From a virus, in the IMG/VR virus record IMGVR_UViG_3300033155_001977, positions 1 to 30,855 of that record: DNA of 30,855 nt; one strand, 5' to 3'. Under the pieces are notes generated by a model, which saw only the letters and a list, made by a program, of their open reading frames with translations, searched no databases and had not been told where the DNA came from. Below, piece by piece: positions 30,202 through 30,855 of the stretch. The position numbers and the translations under genes were made by a program. The stretch's first letter is position 1. Each line of letters opens with the position of its first letter.

Positions 30202-30855
30202 TTACAGTAAGCCGTCGTTTAATAAAGAACATACCTCTCTTGCTTCTCTCGCACATTGGCGCTGTATATCATCATTTAATATTTTATAAGTATCAGAGTC
30301 AAGAACAGCGCACTTTAGACATCTTAACGTAGGATAGAAATCTTTGTTTTTTTCTATCCATTTTATCTTTATAACTCGCTCTCTAAAAAGCTCATCAGAT
30401 TTTTTTATGTTTTCTTCAGTCACATGCTTGAAATCATTGGGCTTTGGGAAATGTTGAAGCATTATGTAAACAGCGTGAAAGTCATTTTTATATTTATCTA
30501 CGAGCCAATCAATATTAATCTCAGACTGATCTGCCTCACATCCCTCGCAGATATCTGCTAGATTTAACAACGTTGGCTTGTTTTTTTTTAACGGTTCTTT
30601 TTTAGCCCTTTCCTCCTTTGTTTCTTTCTTTTTATATAAATCCGAAAAACTGAACATCTGTAACTCATCAAAAGCATCTTCTAAAGTGACAGCATCCAAG
30701 CATTTCCCCTTTTCTATATCAATATAAAAGGTTTCCTCGTCAAATATATAAACTATTCTATAATTATCATTCTCCCCATCCACTATGCGTGCATCAAACC
30801 GCTTTAATAAATTCTTTAAATCTTCTAAAAAACTGTTACTTTTGTCGTCTTTCAT
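30202..30855 (-). CDS. Hypothetical phage protein (217 aa)
   Basis: A 217-residue, highly charged protein with a start codon at the very edge of the window, so its ribosome site is outside and the true start may be further upstream. The Lys/Glu-rich segment (KKKETKEERAKKEPLKKNK, about 74-92) looks like a linker between an N-terminal domain and a helical C-terminal domain containing several cysteines (ICEGCEAD, LRCLKCAV). The two CxxC motifs are far apart and could bind zinc together. Not recognised. Confidence 0.55.
   Translation of the reverse strand: MKDDKSNSFLEDLKNLLKRFDARIVDGENDNYRIVYIFDEETFYIDIEKGKCLDAVTLEDAFDELQMFSFSDLYKKKETKEERAKKEPLKKNKPTLLNLADICEGCEADQSEINIDWLVDKYKNDFHAVYIMLQHFPKPNDFKHVTEENIKKSDELFRERVIKIKWIEKNKDFYPTLRCLKCAVLDSDTYKILNDDIQRQCAREAREVCSLLNDGLL

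Noticed and set aside
1-30855. tRNA genes, CRISPR arrays, insertion sequences, integrase or attachment sites
   Set aside because: None could be recognised on either strand; the gaps between genes are too short or lack the needed repeats and motifs.

Overview
This window is a contiguous piece of an AT-rich tailed-phage genome with a podovirus layout, either a free phage or a prophage. I see no host housekeeping gene, rRNA, tRNA, integrase, transposase or CRISPR array. The head module resembles the epsilon15/BPP-1 type of podovirus: GP3-type small terminase, large terminase, T7/epsilon15-type portal, Bbp19-like protein, scaffold, epsilon15-like capsid and Bbp16-like cement protein. The tail and ejection module resembles T7-like phages: tail tubular A and B, a gp13-like GNAT-fold protein, internal virion proteins and a beta-helix tailspike. 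The host cannot be named. Low GC and a phage-borne bacterial-type 2[4Fe-4S] ferredoxin make an anaerobic or microaerobic host plausible, but this is inference.

Layout. (1) Positions 1-3583, plus strand, hold an early/middle operon: the end of a Cys-triplet-repeat protein, a PD-(D/E)XK nuclease, a NinB/Orf-like protein, small Cys-motif proteins, a 59-residue ferredoxin, an M15-type peptidoglycan peptidase (the likely endolysin) and hypothetical genes. (2) This operon converges at about 3.6 kb with a long minus-strand late operon running from 28947 down to 3631. (3) In order of transcription the late operon contains a DUF3310 protein, a small conserved protein, terminase small and large subunits, a small pre-portal protein, portal, a nucleoside 2-deoxyribosyltransferase-like protein, a zinc-ribbon protein, a Bbp19-like protein, scaffold, major capsid, cement protein, a Glu-rich protein, tail tubular A, tail tubular B split over two genes, a gp13-like protein and three internal virion/ejection proteins. 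It then continues with the tailspike, two fibre/adhesin proteins, hypotheticals, a MOA-like cysteine-peptidase protein, tiny hydrophobic genes and a membrane/holin set. (4) Upstream of the late operon, 29074-30855 on the minus strand carries two larger unknown genes and a cluster of very small genes: one interrupted by an in-frame stop, two membrane peptides and a Com-like zinc finger.

The genes are packed tightly. Many late genes are joined by TAATG or ATGA stop/start overlaps, indicating translational coupling. A classic rho-independent terminator ends almost at the Shine-Dalgarno sequence of the first late gene, leaving no room for a promoter between them. Late expression therefore probably depends on read-through (antitermination or attenuation) or on a promoter further downstream. 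A very strong 12-bp hairpin follows the capsid and cement genes.

Several genes here are shorter than usual gene-calling limits and were found by reading the sequence: the ferredoxin (2032-2211), three small genes at 5222-5502, a 42-residue gene at 5955-6083 and the cluster at 29074-29724. The most notable points are the ferredoxin, the train of micro-genes whose GGG C-termini are encoded by the next gene's ribosome binding site, the split tail tubular B with an inserted Fn3-associated-type domain, the interrupted Trp-rich gene, and the terminator in front of the late operon.
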